Shown: positions 28,841 to 38,405 of the stretch, piece by piece | Numbering within the stretch: the stretch's first letter is position 1 | Layout of the letters: every line of letters begins with the position of its first letter | Assembly (NCBI GenBank): GCA_963726375.1 | Contig: CAVSCE010000009.1 | Location: 496,001 to 560,000 of the forward strand | Reading direction: 5' to 3' | Source: UTCFX2 sp963726375 | GTDB taxonomy: Bacteria; Chloroflexota; Anaerolineae; Anaerolineales; UBA4823 | Length of the DNA stretch: 64,000 nt | Made by a program: the position numbers and the translations under genes | The notes under the pieces: generated by a model | The model's input: the letters and a program-made list of their open reading frames with translations, nothing else | What the model was told of the DNA's origin: nothing | Databases searched by the model: none

Positions 28841-29917
28841 TTAGGACTTAATCTCTCTCGAAATTCTTGTTTTAAAATGGATTTTCGAAGTGTTTCGGAG
28901 TTTTTGGGCTGCAATTTCTGGCGTCAAGTCGCGCTGTGGCATAGCAAGCATCTCGTATCCAACCATAAATTTTCTGATTAATGCGGACCGAAGCAGCGGA
29001 GGATAGAAATGCAAATGCAAATGCGCTTCGGGATGTTCATTTCCATCCGTAGGTTTCTGATGAATACCCATCGAATAGGGAAATGAGATTTCAAAAAGGT
29101 TGTCGTAGATTATCGTGACTATATGAAGCATCTCTGCCAAAGAAAATAAGTCGTTATGTGAGAGGTCTGCTAGAGCACCCAGGTGATTTTTTGAGATGAT
29201 CAACAATTCAAATGGCCATACGGCCCAGAAAGGGACAATAGCTAAGAATTGGTTATTTTCGGCAACTATCCGGCGACCATCTTGTTGCTCTGACAGGATT
29301 GTATGACAAAGGATGCAGCCGCCAGTATCTTTATGAAAGTTCCCGAGATGCCTTAATTCTTTTTCTGGCTCATTCGGAATGAAACTGGTTGCCCAAATTT
29401 GGCTGTGCGGATGCGGATTGGAGCAACCCATCACAGCACCCTTATTTTCAAATACCTGGACATATTCGATTTCATCTATACCCCCAAGTTCTACGGTTTG
29501 TTTTGTCCAGGTATCAATCACCGCTTTGACCTCGGTTATCGCCAGCTCTGGTAAGGTCAAATCATGACGAGGTGAAAAACATACCACCCGGCAGATTCCG
29601 CTGACTGGATCAGACCAAAAAATTGGGTCGTCCGGCACCAGTGAATTACCAACATCAGCTACATTCAATTGGAAGAGTGCAGGAAAATCATTATCGAAGA
29701 CATATGTTCCTGAATATGGTGGATTTCTTATATTGCCGGCTCGCAAGTTGCCAGGACATAAGTAGCAATCAGGATCATAAGTAAGGATTTGATCAGATGG
29801 GTTTTCCTCGATAAGACCAAGCCAGGGTCTCGTTGCTCTCTGAGGCGAGACAAGAACCCATTCTCCAAGTAATGGATTATAACGGCGATGCGGTCGATCG
29901 AACTCCATATTATCCAA
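28841..29917 (-). CDS. galT: Galactose-1-phosphate uridylyltransferase
   Basis: The Leloir-pathway enzyme exchanges UDP-glucose and galactose-1-phosphate. The 358-residue protein starts with the typical RRYNPLLGEWVLVSPQRATRPW, has the zinc-site Cys pair (DCYLCPGN), the catalytic HPH in GCSNPHPHSQIWA, and the late His cluster EAHLHLHFYPPLLRS. It is the first gene of a three-gene minus-strand run. Confidence 0.93.
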   Translation of the reverse strand: MDNMEFDRPHRRYNPLLGEWVLVSPQRATRPWLGLIEENPSDQILTYDPDCYLCPGNLRAGNIRNPPYSGTYVFDNDFPALFQLNVADVGNSLVPDDPIFWSDPVSGICRVVCFSPRHDLTLPELAITEVKAVIDTWTKQTVELGGIDEIEYVQVFENKGAVMGCSNPHPHSQIWATSFIPNEPEKELRHLGNFHKDTGGCILCHTILSEQQDGRRIVAENNQFLAIVPFWAVWPFELLIISKNHLGALADLSHNDLFSLAEMLHIVTIIYDNLFEISFPYSMGIHQKPTDGNEHPEAHLHLHFYPPLLRSALIRKFMVGYEMLAMPQRDLTPEIAAQKLRNTSKIHFKTRISREIKS

Positions 29918-29967
29918 CTTGTTAATCGCTGGAGCTGTCGATTTTCAAAGAATTATAAGCTCGGGTC

Positions 29968-31157
29968 TTATTTCATCTTCACATTGACAATTTTACACAC
30001 TTCAAAAACGTAATCGTAAGATTTGTTTCCTATTTCAACAGAGTAAGAACTCTCAAGAGGCAAGTAAAAAACGTTGTTGCCTTGTTCGACCTGACGGCTC
30101 GATCCATTTATTGTAATTTGCCCTTTTCCAGGAGAAGTTTTAAAGACCACGAGGACAAAATTCCCTGCTGGTACATAAGCCGGACAAGCCCCTTTTGGGG
30201 TAGGTGTCGGAGTAAATCGTGAACCTGGTGTTGGTGATTGATAAGTAGACGGTTGGGTTGCCATTCCGGCTGGCGCCGGAGGAGCTGGTGTGACTGGGGC
30301 AAGTGTCATAACCATCGCATCATTCGCCAAAAGGCGAAGTCCATCAGATTCGACAGAGAAACCTATTCTTCCCTCTTTAAAGGTTGCGTGTCCTTAAAGC
30401 TGGAAATTTGTTCTCCGTTTGCATACAGCTGGATACTCCCCTCCTGGTAGCTAACACCAATAATATTCATAAATGGATAAAATTTTATCGCTGAATTCGC
30501 AGTCCAATCAATCAATTGCACCATCTGATTATTGGTCGACTTCCATAAGCTGTATTCAGCCGAAGAAGGGCGGATTTGAAATGCATAAAAACCTGATTTA
30601 GCCTGATTGATGGCAAAAACCAAGCCAAGTCCGAGGGTGGTAGGACGATCTTCAACGATCTCTGCCTGGTAATAATAGTAATCTTTGTAGGGGCCGCAAT
30701 TTTCACTTTGACAGTACCCAATAGCTGGTTTTCCTGTATCCGAGCTGCGCAGCTGCAACTGGTCCTCCTGGATAATGACTTCGGATACTGGATTAAATCC
30801 TTGCCAGTTATTCGAATTATCTGAAAATGTTTCATCCAGGATTGGACCGCCTTGCGAAAGAGCCATCACCGATACTGGAGGCATTGGCAGAGCCGTAGGG
30901 CTTTCTGTAGCAGAAGGTGCCAGCGTCGGAGTCTCTGTATCTGGCGGAAGAGGAGTAAACGTTTCAGTTGGAATCAATGTCGCGCTGGGCACTGGAGTCT
31001 CACTTGCCAGGGCGCCAACAGCAAATGAGAGTATTTTTGTCCGAGCCAGAAAAAGTGCGACCAAAATCGCCAGGCACAGAAAGACAACTACAACTCCAGC
31101 GATCCAAATCCAACGCGGAATTCGACTCTCAGTGGTTTGGTATTCTTCTTCTTCCAC
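29968..31157 (-). CDS. Single-pass membrane protein with lectin-like domain and Thr/Pro linkers (frameshifted)
   Basis: A short cytoplasmic acidic head (MEEEEYQTTESRIPR) is followed by a transmembrane helix (WIWIAGVVVVFLCLAILVAL), a Thr/Pro linker, a LamG/concanavalin-like beta domain (about residues 105-260; LDETFSDNSNNWQGF, SGFYAFQIRPSS, GVSYQEGSIQLYANGEQI), a second Pro/Thr linker (TPTPTPKG) and a small C-terminal beta domain. Its frame shifts near 30362-30375 (FKDTQPFKEGRIGF). It is probably exposed on the cell surface and may bind glycans. A minus-strand TATAAT-like box at 31293-31298 is a candidate promoter; the rest of 31158-31447 shows nothing else. Confidence 0.65.
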
Positions 31158-31447
31158 GGCAAACCTCCTTCACAAATTCTTACTGGTCAAGAAGCAGAGT
31201 TTCAATCTCATTAGTATACATTGATTTGAATAAATTTCCTGACTTTAACTCTGAAGTTGATCAGGAGTAGATTTTTCCACATTTGAGGGTAAATTATACT
31301 ATCAACATTAAGCAGGGTTTATAAGGTGAGAAAATCTGAACCCAACTAAACATGAGAATGTGCCTATGTGTCTATTCGTCGATTCTCAAGAAATGGTTTT
31401 CCTTCAATATCGATAAGGCTAAATGTAATGATTCTAAGTCGCAATCC

Positions 31448-33158
31448 TCATTGGTCTTGAACATCATCTACCAAAATTCCCATCTCAATAAGTGTGGAAG
31501 CAACCCTTTTCCAGGCTCCATCTTGAACAATAATTGTGACAGGTCCTAGCTGCTCCCCGAGGAATCGTTTCGCTTTTGATTCTTTAAGGACCTTAAGATC
31601 ATCTGGAGACTTAAGGCGAAGGATCGTCACTTTTTCAAATCGGGCTTCGATGCTCTGAGATTCCCATCTCTGGAGAGCAGAGATCAGGGTCGGCGGTATT
31701 TTCCGAGCAGATTTTGCCAAAATATGCAAGATGTGCTGCACTTTTAACCCTTGGTCGCGAGCACGACTCAAGGATTGAGGCGTGATATGATAACGGTAGG
31801 TGTCCAGGCTGAAGCCGTCCCAAACGGAAAAGCGTGCGATCTGATATCTTACAGATCGATCGTAAGATCTTGGGACAAATATTTCAGCATCCATGTTTAC
31901 CTGGATAGGTTTATTTTCCTGTTCGGATTCCTTATGAGCAGCAAAATTGAGTAAATTCTCAGCCCTAGTCGAAAATCGAAATGCTGTCGGCTGAACTATA
32001 TTTCCAGCATCTTGCGGACCGTGAAATGCAAGATCCAGGATACCTAACCAGTGCAGCGGTCCAGAGAGAATGAAGCGGATCAATTCGCCTTCTATCCGAT
32101 CCCAAAATTCGAATCCACGTAAATTCTGACCCGATTGGCTATCAGTAAAAAACCAGCTTTCGTATTCCCCCGCAGTCCTCTGAAAATCAGGGTTCGTTCT
32201 TTTTATCCATGCGATAAATGATGAAAGACTTCCAAAAGGGGTTCACTGTTCCATGGGATTCGCTTTTGACACTATCCAACAACGATGATAATAAATCTAG
32301 AATAAATAGCCGGGTGGTTATTGGATCATTTTTCCATTCGCCTTCTGCAGTAACACCAGGCAACATTTTCAATTCATTGATATCCTGACTTTTTACCCAA
32401 GAACGGGTGAGCTCTAGCAATGAATTTTCAGGCGTAATTTCAAGAAAGTGACGGACAGGATCTGGTAAAAGAACTTTTGAAGGATTTAATAAACCTAATG
32501 CAGCAGTAAAATCGAAAATTATTTTTGCAGTTAATCGATAAGGTAAATTCTTAGAAGAGATAAAGAATCCATCTATTTCATCGAAAGGATATCCAAGCCG
32601 AAAACCTGCGAGCGCCGTACAAATGTCGTCCACCAAATAATCATTCGCAAGGACGATATATCGACGTTCGGACGATGTTGCAGGTCTTATTGGAGGTTCG
32701 TCATGATTGAAAATCGCATCATGAGCGAGAAGGCCAAGGAACTCATCCGGAACATAAGCGAATTCCTGCGGTCCCTCCTGGGTATCAAAAAACGCTCGAG
32801 CTACCAGACCTCGATAATATAAGGATTCTGACATGCGTGCATTCGAATCTTGATACGGCAATTCTCTATCCCGACGCGCAGAACCCATTTCCCTGATAGC
32901 ACCATATCGTCTTGTAAAAATGGTCCAAGACAATTTCCCGCCATTCGAAAGTAAATCGTCAAGAGCCTGCTTGGCGCTTTCAGGGAGTGAATTAATTGTG
33001 TCAATAAGGGTTTCAGAATTCAATAATAATGGGACAATACGAGTTAATCCTGTTTTGGTATCCGGCGCATGAAAATCAATTTTCCAGAGATTAGCGATTA
33101 TCCGTAAATGCCCAAGATCTCGACCTTGAAGGCTCTGCTCAAGTGTGGGCATGCACAA
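31448..33158 (-). CDS. XPB/Ssl2 N-terminal-like (helicase-associated domain) protein (frameshifted)
   Basis: The protein of about 570 residues resembles the helicase C3 / XPB N-terminal-like family found without helicase motors in Actinobacteria and Chloroflexota: early ALDDLLSNGGKLSWTIFTRRYG and YRGLVARAFF, then a middle winged-helix region, and the C-terminal VTILRLKSPDDLKVLKES with ILVDD at the end. No Walker motifs are present. The frame changes near 32205-32225 (FIAWIKRTNPDF joins the two parts). It starts 16 bases after the lipid kinase gene. A nucleic-acid-related role is a family-based guess. Confidence 0.6.
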
Positions 33159-33174
33159 TTATTCCTATTATTGG

Positions 33175-34110
33175 TTAAACAACGATTTCGAGACTGCCAG
33201 GTAAAATCTCGGTCCCAAATGTGCGGACGTCCATCCCCCATCCCGCGATGATTTCTCCATCCGAATGGATGTACAGCGGGCGATCCGATTTGATTTCAAG
33301 CTTTTTGAACTCGCCCATTCGAACCTGCTTCTTGCCTGAAATCGCGCCGGACATAAAAGCCGGAAGCAATCTTAGCATCGTTAACCGTGAAACCTTCCTG
33401 ACAGCCGTGTAATTAAAAATCCCATCATCTGGTTTTGCTTGAATCGAAACGTTGAAACCACCTCCTTCTCGCCCACCATTGCACAATACAATCATGATCA
33501 ACTCATCTGTCCATTCCTCTAGATCGGTTTTTATATTCATCAAAGGAGCATCATGATTGAACAGAATCGTCTGTAAAACTGCAACCAAATAAATCATAAA
33601 TCCGCTGAGCAGGGTGATTTTTCGAGAGCGAATTGTCACCGTAGTATCAAATCCGATCCCGATTGCATTCACAAAATATTCATTGCGGCCTAACCCGTCC
33701 CAAAAGCGCCCAACATCAATTTTTTTAGGTTGACCGGTCAGCACCTGTCTGATCGCAATTTCGGGCCGGCTGTCAATCCCGATTGTATGGGCGAAGTCAT
33801 TCCCAGAGCCCAAAGGAATTACCCCCATGCGCGGTCTTCGTTCGGCTGGAATTTGCATCAGACCGTTGACGATTTCATGTGATGTGCCGTCACCTCCAGC
33901 TGCAATGACAAGTTCATATCCATCTTCGGCTGCCTTGCGGGCTAGTTCAATACCATGAGTTGGATAGACTGTTCCAGCCCAATCAGCACCTCCCAACTCT
34001 TCAACAATTGGTCGCAAATCAGCTGCACCATGCCATGCGCGCCCTAAGTTAGCATTTGGATTCACGATAAGTTTTGCTCGGTATTTTGGCATCTTCACTA
34101 TCCTATTCAT
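33175..34110 (-). CDS. Diacylglycerol-kinase-family lipid kinase (YegS/DgkB-like)
   Basis: This 311-residue lipid kinase begins KLIVNPNANLGRAW and has the nucleotide-binding signature VIAAGGDGTSHEIVNGLM, PLGSGNDFAHTIG and the late LYIHSDGEII (catalytic Asp region). It phosphorylates diacylglycerol or a related lipid at the membrane. Its ATG overlaps the upstream DUF429-like stop by 8 bases. The second ATG, six codons on, is also a possible start. Confidence 0.9.
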   Translation of the reverse strand: MNRIVKMPKYRAKLIVNPNANLGRAWHGAADLRPIVEELGGADWAGTVYPTHGIELARKAAEDGYELVIAAGGDGTSHEIVNGLMQIPAERRPRMGVIPLGSGNDFAHTIGIDSRPEIAIRQVLTGQPKKIDVGRFWDGLGRNEYFVNAIGIGFDTTVTIRSRKITLLSGFMIYLVAVLQTILFNHDAPLMNIKTDLEEWTDELIMIVLCNGGREGGGFNVSIQAKPDDGIFNYTAVRKVSRLTMLRLLPAFMSGAISGKKQVRMGEFKKLEIKSDRPLYIHSDGEIIAGWGMDVRTFGTEILPGSLEIVV

Positions 34111-34873
34111 AAGTAGGTTTAAGCTCTGATACAGGAAGGATTATCTGGCCTTCACGAATGTCTCCAACCACAAGAATATTTTTCGGTTCATTTTGGACCA
34201 ACCAGGCTGTGAACGCAGCTCCCAATGCATCTAATTCAGCTGGGGAATAAATTTTCTCTAATGGCAAAATCCCCATTAGCAGTTTGTGACGTGTGATTTC
34301 TTCGAATAATTCCATAGGATCTGGAATTCTCAGCCCACGTTCAAATAATATAAGCTGCCGCTGTAATCTTCCTTCAAATGTGGTTTTTGGAAATGGAAGA
34401 ACACCTAGCAGCGCACAAAATGTTGCATGAGGATAAACTTCAAAACAAACTCGATTCGATGTCTCATCAGGATAGATCTGATAACCTATTTCAACCAACC
34501 TTCGGAATATTAAAAATCCCTGACGCATCCATTTAGGACATAGTTCATCTTTTGCAGGGATCGGAAGGGTGAAAATGTGGTGCTGACGAAGTATATAATC
34601 TACCAGGCGGTAATTTTCCCATCGACCCGGAGCTGGGGGTGGGGATAATTTCTCACGTATTTCATTTCGGGACATTAATCGAGCGTTAGGATTTCGAGGC
34701 GCACAGATAGCGACTAATGCATCATGCTGTCCTCCAGTAAAAGCTAGGACATCGTCCAACCCACCATTTCCCAAAGCCAGCAGGCTGAGCTCTTGGTCTA
34801 AAGCAGCATAGGTCATGGGTTTCTCGCCTGCAGTGGGATCGATCCCTATGAATACTCTATTTTCGAACAGCAA
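34103..34873 (-). CDS. DUF429-like predicted nuclease (RNase H fold)
   Basis: The protein starts LLFENRVFIGIDPTAGEKPM, where the D in GIDPT is the first acidic position of an RNase-H-like fold, and contains ICAPRNPN, CFEVYPHATFCALLG and LDALGAAFTAWL, which match the DUF429 family pattern (E-x-Y-P, D-A-x-x-x-A). The preferred start is the TTG at 34873, seven bases after GGAGG; an ATG at 34930 has no such site. Function unproven. It leads a minus-strand run with the lipid kinase and the XPB-N-like protein. Confidence 0.65.
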   Translation of the reverse strand: MLFENRVFIGIDPTAGEKPMTYAALDQELSLLALGNGGLDDVLAFTGGQHDALVAICAPRNPNARLMSRNEIREKLSPPPAPGRWENYRLVDYILRQHHIFTLPIPAKDELCPKWMRQGFLIFRRLVEIGYQIYPDETSNRVCFEVYPHATFCALLGVLPFPKTTFEGRLQRQLILFERGLRIPDPMELFEEITRHKLLMGILPLEKIYSPAELDALGAAFTAWLVQNEPKNILVVGDIREGQIILPVSELKPTYE

Positions 34874-34974
34874 GAGTAAGCCTCCAATTAGTACTTTGGG
34901 GATGATTTGAGGACATTTTAATAATACCATGACAGGCGAAAAGGTGAAGGCTTCGAGTAAGAAGGCTCACCTAA

Positions 34975-35002
34975 TTTCCATGTCTGCGTCCTGCGATATA
35001 AT
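34975..35002 (+). promoter_or_regulatory. Candidate promoter of the YedF-like gene
   Basis: TTTCCA, a 16-base spacer and TATAAT. A start near 35009 gives a leader of about 195 bases before the ATG at 35204. Confidence 0.45.
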
Positions 35003-35081
35003 CAGACAAGAATTTTCGAGTTAGCAATTGAAATTTGTAGTTATTCATCAATCATGAAGTTTAATAAGAGATGCTGGAAAG

Positions 35082-35188
35082 GTCCAGTTCTGGACAATAA
35101 ATTATTAAAGGCGACAACTTTTTGAATTTTATTGATTAGATTATCAATAAAATGCCGCCAGTCGGCATCAACCGCGTCTTATTGTCCA
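35082..35188 (+). promoter_or_regulatory. Structured 5' leader with mutually exclusive pairings
   Basis: Four complementary blocks occur in 107 bases. GTCCAG-TT-CTGGAC (35082-35095) forms a local hairpin. TGGACAATAA (35091-35100) is complementary over 10 bases to TTATTGTCCA (35179-35188), which ends 5 bases before the ribosome site. Between them lie an 11-bp hairpin (35126-35153, loop TAGATT) and a 6-bp hairpin (35152-35168). The first two pairings cannot form together, as in a switch. No known riboswitch class was recognised. Confidence 0.4.
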
Positions 35189-35203
35189 TAAATGGAGATG
35201 AAA

Positions 35204-35548
35204 ATGTCTGGAAAAGATTCTGTCGTCCTTTTTTCTCGGAATGGCATGGGTAATGCCCCTGAACCGCTTCCCCTAACTCTGGCAGGGAAGTATTTGTCGC
35301 TGACCCTTAAATCCGGAGATTATCCTGCAAAAATTCTATTCTACACAGATGGTGTCCGTCTGGCATGTATTGGCTCCCCAGTTTTACCACAGCTTAAGCT
35401 GCTCGAAAGCAAGGGTGTTGAGCTAGTACTGTGTAAAACATGTCTGGATTTCTTTAAACTTTCCAATCAGGTCCAAGTAGGAATAATCGGCGGGATGGGG
35501 GATATCTTAGAAACGATCCAAAAAGCCGAGAAAGTAATCTCTTTGTGA
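35204..35548 (+). CDS. DsrE-fold protein resembling selenium-metabolism protein YedF
   Basis: The 114-residue protein matches the C-terminal DsrE-like domain of YedF: ILFYTDGVRLACIGSPVL, LLESKGVELVLCKTCLDFF and a final segment ending ETIQKAEKVISL. The C-x-x-C-L-D motif is the family hallmark. YedF normally has an N-terminal TusA-like domain, which is missing here. The YedF family is associated with genomes that make selenophosphate; its biochemical function is not settled. The start is the third ATG (35204), 6 bases after GGAG; ATGs at 35192 and 35198 lack a site. It has a long structured leader. A plain DsrE-family sulfur-relay protein is the alternative. Confidence 0.65.
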   Translation: MSGKDSVVLFSRNGMGNAPEPLPLTLAGKYLSLTLKSGDYPAKILFYTDGVRLACIGSPVLPQLKLLESKGVELVLCKTCLDFFKLSNQVQVGIIGGMGDILETIQKAEKVISL

Positions 35549-35732
35549 ACTACAGCTTTCCTCTCAAAGTCACACTTTCTAAAAAAATGCAGAACTAGTG
35601 ACACATATTTTTGAAGTTACTTTGACGGGAATGACTATGTAAGCTAAAATTGTTTTAATTACATCCTGGCTTCCAGGGTGAAAAGGAGAAATGTTCCAGA
35701 GTGGGTACAAAAAATTGATGAAGGAGTCCCAA

Positions 35733-37307
35733 ATGGCAGAAAAATTTAAACTCACTTACGCCACGATGTACAACCCCCCGGAAGAATTACATGAAAAATT
35801 CGATCAGGCAATTGTTTCCACGAAAAACAACTTAGGTAAGGAATACGCGATGTTGATTGGGGGAAAAGAAGTATTCGTTGATGAGAAGTTTGAAGATAGA
35901 ACCCCTATCAACACAGATCTTGTGCTGGCAGTGATGCAAAAAGGCGATGAACACATTGCGCGCGAAGCATTACAAGCAGCAAAGAAGGCCTTTCCAAGTT
36001 GGAGCTCGCTCGGTTGGAAGGAAAGGGTTAAATTGCTGAAGAAAGCTGCAGATCTGATCGATGAGAGGATTTTTAGCCTGGGGGCAGCGATGGCCTTGGA
36101 AGTTGGGAAAAATCGGATGGAATCGCTTGGTGACGTCGCAGAAACTGCTGATCTCGTCCGTTACGCTTGCTATCAAATGGAAAAGAACGATGGGTACATT
36201 GTTGAAATGGGGCGAGACCCATTAGTTGGCTACAAATCGACGAATTTCTCTGTTCTCCGACCTTATGGCGTTTGGTTAGTCATCAGCCCTTTCAATTTTC
36301 CAACAGCACTGACAGGTGGACCCTTGGGATCTGCTTTGGTTGCTGGCAACACGGTTGTTGTCAAGCCTGCAACCGATACACCCTGGATAGTTCGATTATT
36401 GGTGGACTGCTTCCGAGATGCAGGATTGCCAGACGGCGTTGTCAACTTTGTGACTGGTCCTGGCAGAACATTAGGTCAGGCACTCATAGAAAGCCCAGAA
36501 GTAGCAGGGGTTACTTTTACCGGCTCATTTGAGGTCGGTATGAAGATATTCCGTGATTTTGCCTCAGGCAGCTGGGTAAGACCGACAATCCTCGAATTGG
36601 GTGGAAAAAATCCTGCCATCGTTTCACGAAATGCCAATCTCGAACATGCCGCTACGGGGATTGTCCGATCTTCGTTTGGATTACAGGGACAAAAATGCTC
36701 GGCTTGCTCTCGCGTCTTTGTCGAAGCGCCGGTATACGACCAACTCGTTGACAGGTTAATTGAGCTCACAAACAAATTGACGATCGGCGACCCTGTTGAA
36801 AGATCTGTCTTCCTGGGTCCAGTCGTAAATAAAGGTTCATACGACGACTATCAGAGCTTTATAAAAGAGCTTTCAGATGATGGAACAATCCTGACAGGCG
36901 GAAAAGTAATAAAAGGTGGCGATTTTGACAAAGGGTATTTCTGCGCACCAACATTCGTTGCAGATCTTCCTTTAAACCACCGTCTCTGGAAACATGAGAT
37001 GTTCCTGCCGATAACGACAATTGCTAAAGTTGACAGCCTGGATCAGGCCATGACTGAAGCAAACGATGTAGGATATGGCTTGACAGCAGGTTTTTACGGT
37101 TCAAAAGAAGAGACGATGTGGTTTTTTGATAAGATCCAGGCTGGTGTTACCTATGCGAATCGCCCTCAAGGCGCAACTACAGGAGCATGGCCAGGATTCC
37201 AGCCATTTGGCGGTTGGAAAGGCTCGGGGTCAAGTGGTAAAAATGCTGGCGGTCACTATTACCTGCCGCTGTATATGCATGAACAAATCCAGACAACGGT
37301 CGAATAA
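35733..37307 (+). CDS. Aldehyde dehydrogenase, glutamate-semialdehyde dehydrogenase type
   Basis: The 524-residue NAD(P)-dependent enzyme has the ALDH signature Glu in PTILELGGKNPAIV, the catalytic Cys in LQGQKCSACSRVFVE, FNFPTALTGGPLGSALVAGN, and TFTGSFEVG in the cofactor site. The close pattern FKLTYATMYNPPEELHEKFD at the N-terminus and RPQGATTGAWPGFQPFGGWKGSG at the end resembles 1-pyrroline-5-carboxylate dehydrogenases (RocA/PutA). The likely step is oxidation of glutamate semialdehyde, though aminoadipate semialdehyde is possible given the lysine-type dehydrogenase upstream. The ATG at 35733 follows GGAG; an earlier ATG at 35691 is less likely. Confidence 0.85.
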   Translation: MAEKFKLTYATMYNPPEELHEKFDQAIVSTKNNLGKEYAMLIGGKEVFVDEKFEDRTPINTDLVLAVMQKGDEHIAREALQAAKKAFPSWSSLGWKERVKLLKKAADLIDERIFSLGAAMALEVGKNRMESLGDVAETADLVRYACYQMEKNDGYIVEMGRDPLVGYKSTNFSVLRPYGVWLVISPFNFPTALTGGPLGSALVAGNTVVVKPATDTPWIVRLLVDCFRDAGLPDGVVNFVTGPGRTLGQALIESPEVAGVTFTGSFEVGMKIFRDFASGSWVRPTILELGGKNPAIVSRNANLEHAATGIVRSSFGLQGQKCSACSRVFVEAPVYDQLVDRLIELTNKLTIGDPVERSVFLGPVVNKGSYDDYQSFIKELSDDGTILTGGKVIKGGDFDKGYFCAPTFVADLPLNHRLWKHEMFLPITTIAKVDSLDQAMTEANDVGYGLTAGFYGSKEETMWFFDKIQAGVTYANRPQGATTGAWPGFQPFGGWKGSGSSGKNAGGHYYLPLYMHEQIQTTVE

Positions 37308-37389
37308 TCCAGGGAAAAGGTGATCGATCTTTTCAAAATCTAAAAAACAATATTCGACCAATGGGGAACCCCAGGTAAAATTTCTTCGG

Positions 37390-37416
37390 TTAGGGTGCTT
37401 GTTTCAAGCACCCTAA
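37390..37416 (+). terminator. Hairpin between ALDH and CoA-transferase genes
   Basis: An 11-bp perfect stem (TTAGGGTGCTT / AAGCACCCTAA) with a 5-base loop, but no T run. It may be a weak terminator or a processing site 26 bases before the next ATG. Confidence 0.5.
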
Positions 37417-37441
37417 CATCTCTCAAACAGGAATTGAAACT

Positions 37442-38345
37442 ATGACAAAAATGATGAAATTATCACAAGCCGTTCATGATCTGGTTCATGATGGCGACGT
37501 AATTTACGCGGCTGGTTTCACCCATTTAATTCCCTTTGCCGTAGGTCATGAAATCATTCGTCAGAGAAAAAGAAGACTGACGCTCGCGCGAGCGACCCCA
37601 GACCTAATCTATGATCAGATGGTTGCTGCTGGCTGCGCACAAAAAGTAATTTTCTCGTATATGGGAAATCCTGGAGTTGGTTCTTTAAGGATCGTTCGTT
37701 CAGAGATTGAAAAGGGACGGTTGGAGTGGGAAGAGTATTCGCATTTTGCTATGATAACTAGATTACAGGCTGGAGCTTCTGGTCTTGCCGTTCTTGCCAA
37801 TGAATCTGACTGCCGCAGATGATCTTGAGAAAGCAAATTCAAATTATCGTTATATCAAGGATCCCTTCTCTGGTGGAAATGTTGTCGTGGTACCGGCGCT
37901 CAAGCCAGATGTTGCGATTATTCATGTTCAACGCTGCGACATCGAAGGGAATGCTCATATTTGGGGGATCATCGGCGAACAGAAAGAAGCCGCGTTTGCA
38001 GCAGAGCGAGTGATTCTGACCGCCGAAGAGATAGTCGATGAAAGCGTCATCCGATCGGATCCCAACAGGACCGTGATACCTGGCTTTATCGTTGATGCTG
38101 TCTGTGAAGTTCCTTTCTGCAGCCATCCATCTTATACCCAGGGTTATTATGACCGAGATAATGACTTTTACCTGGAATGGGACCGTGTAAGTCAAACACA
38201 GGAACTCGTGAACGATTGGCTAAACGAATGGGTTTATGGCGTCCAGGACAGAGAGGAATATTGGAAAAAATTGGGCCCAAAAGTCCATGGTAGATTACGA
38301 ATTCGCAAACGCCTTAGTGTTCCGGTTGATTATGGAGATTATTAA
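37442..38345 (+). CDS. CoA-transferase family I, subunit A (frameshifted)
   Basis: The subunit resembles glutaconate CoA-transferase/IpdA alpha chains: LVHDGDVIYAAGFTHLIPFA near the N-terminus, SYMGNPGVGSLRIVRSEIE, VQRCDIEGNAHIWG and the C-terminal YDRDNDFYLEWDRVS. The frame changes near 37785-37795 (GASGLPFLPMN), where one extra base fits; about 300 residues result. It is paired with subunit B 0.9 kb downstream, with an alpha/beta hydrolase between. Members transfer CoA between acids or open cyclic acyl-CoAs; the substrate is unknown. Confidence 0.85.
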
Positions 38346-38405
38346 GGCTGTTTTTAAGTTTCAAGTATTTCTTTTGATGACCTGATATGAAGACCTCAAT
38401 CCCGT

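Noticed and set aside
34931..35203. tRNA-Sec in the gap before the YedF-like gene
   Set aside because: The hairpins do not form an acceptor stem with a CCA end or a UCA anticodon arm in the right order.
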